A stretch of DNA of 5,762 bases. Origin: Acetobacteraceae bacterium. GTDB taxonomy: Bacteria > Pseudomonadota > Alphaproteobacteria > Acetobacterales > Acetobacteraceae. The notes under the pieces were generated by a model. That model saw nothing but the letters and a program-made list of their open reading frames with translations. It had not been told where the DNA came from and did not search any database. The stretch is from NCBI GenBank assembly GCA_014377905.1, contig JACMOQ010000326.1, positions 1 to 5,762 on the forward strand. The letters run 5' to 3'. Position numbers and translations under genes: made by a program. Shown here one piece after another: positions 5,712-5,762 of the stretch (the stretch's first letter is position 1; each line of letters opens with the position of its first letter).

Positions 5712-5762
5712 ATTTGACGTCTGAACCCGACCCTCCGACACTCTGCCAAAATAGCGGAACGG

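Overview
The window is a GC-rich stretch of an alphaproteobacterial chromosome. The main taxonomic evidence is the last gene, which encodes a DUF1476/zeta-type F1-ATPase inhibitor, a family essentially confined to Alphaproteobacteria. The tight, GC-rich codon use and the style of the Liv-type transporter would suit a Rhodospirillales/Acetobacteraceae-like host, but that narrower placement is inference. All supported genes are on the + strand.

Positions 2-4314 hold a branched-chain-amino-acid-type (HAAT/Liv) ABC importer. It consists of the 3' end of a periplasmic substrate-binding protein gene (2-901), a 602-residue permease in which the LivH and LivM halves are fused (1059-2867), and the two ATPases LivG (2864-3607) and LivF (3604-4314). 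The last three genes are joined by ATGA stop/start overlaps and are almost certainly one translationally coupled unit. Together they give one binding protein, a pseudo-dimeric membrane channel on a single polypeptide, and an ATPase heterodimer. The real substrate is not readable from sequence; amino acids, amides and other small carboxylates are all possible for this family.

The gap between the binding-protein and permease genes (902-1058) is the most unusual part of the window. It is AT-rich and almost filled by a 136-bp nested palindromic element (911-1046): a long interrupted inverted repeat with a 22-nt loop, flanked on each side by a perfect self-complementary 24-mer. It looks like a mobile or REP/MITE-like intergenic repeat. 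It may also act as a terminator or attenuator that sets binding-protein expression above permease expression.

Downstream, after 47 nt and with its own clear Shine-Dalgarno sequence, comes a luciferase-like (LLM) oxidoreductase of the F420-dependent-type TIGR03620 family (4362-5219). A 159-nt gap follows, containing a possible sigma-70-type promoter, and then the gene for the ATP synthase inhibitor zeta-type protein (5379-5711), which is probably its own transcription unit. The final 51 nt hold nothing I can identify. I see no new multigene defence or metabolic system here. The parts worth a second look are the palindromic element and the transporter-oxidoreductase linkage.
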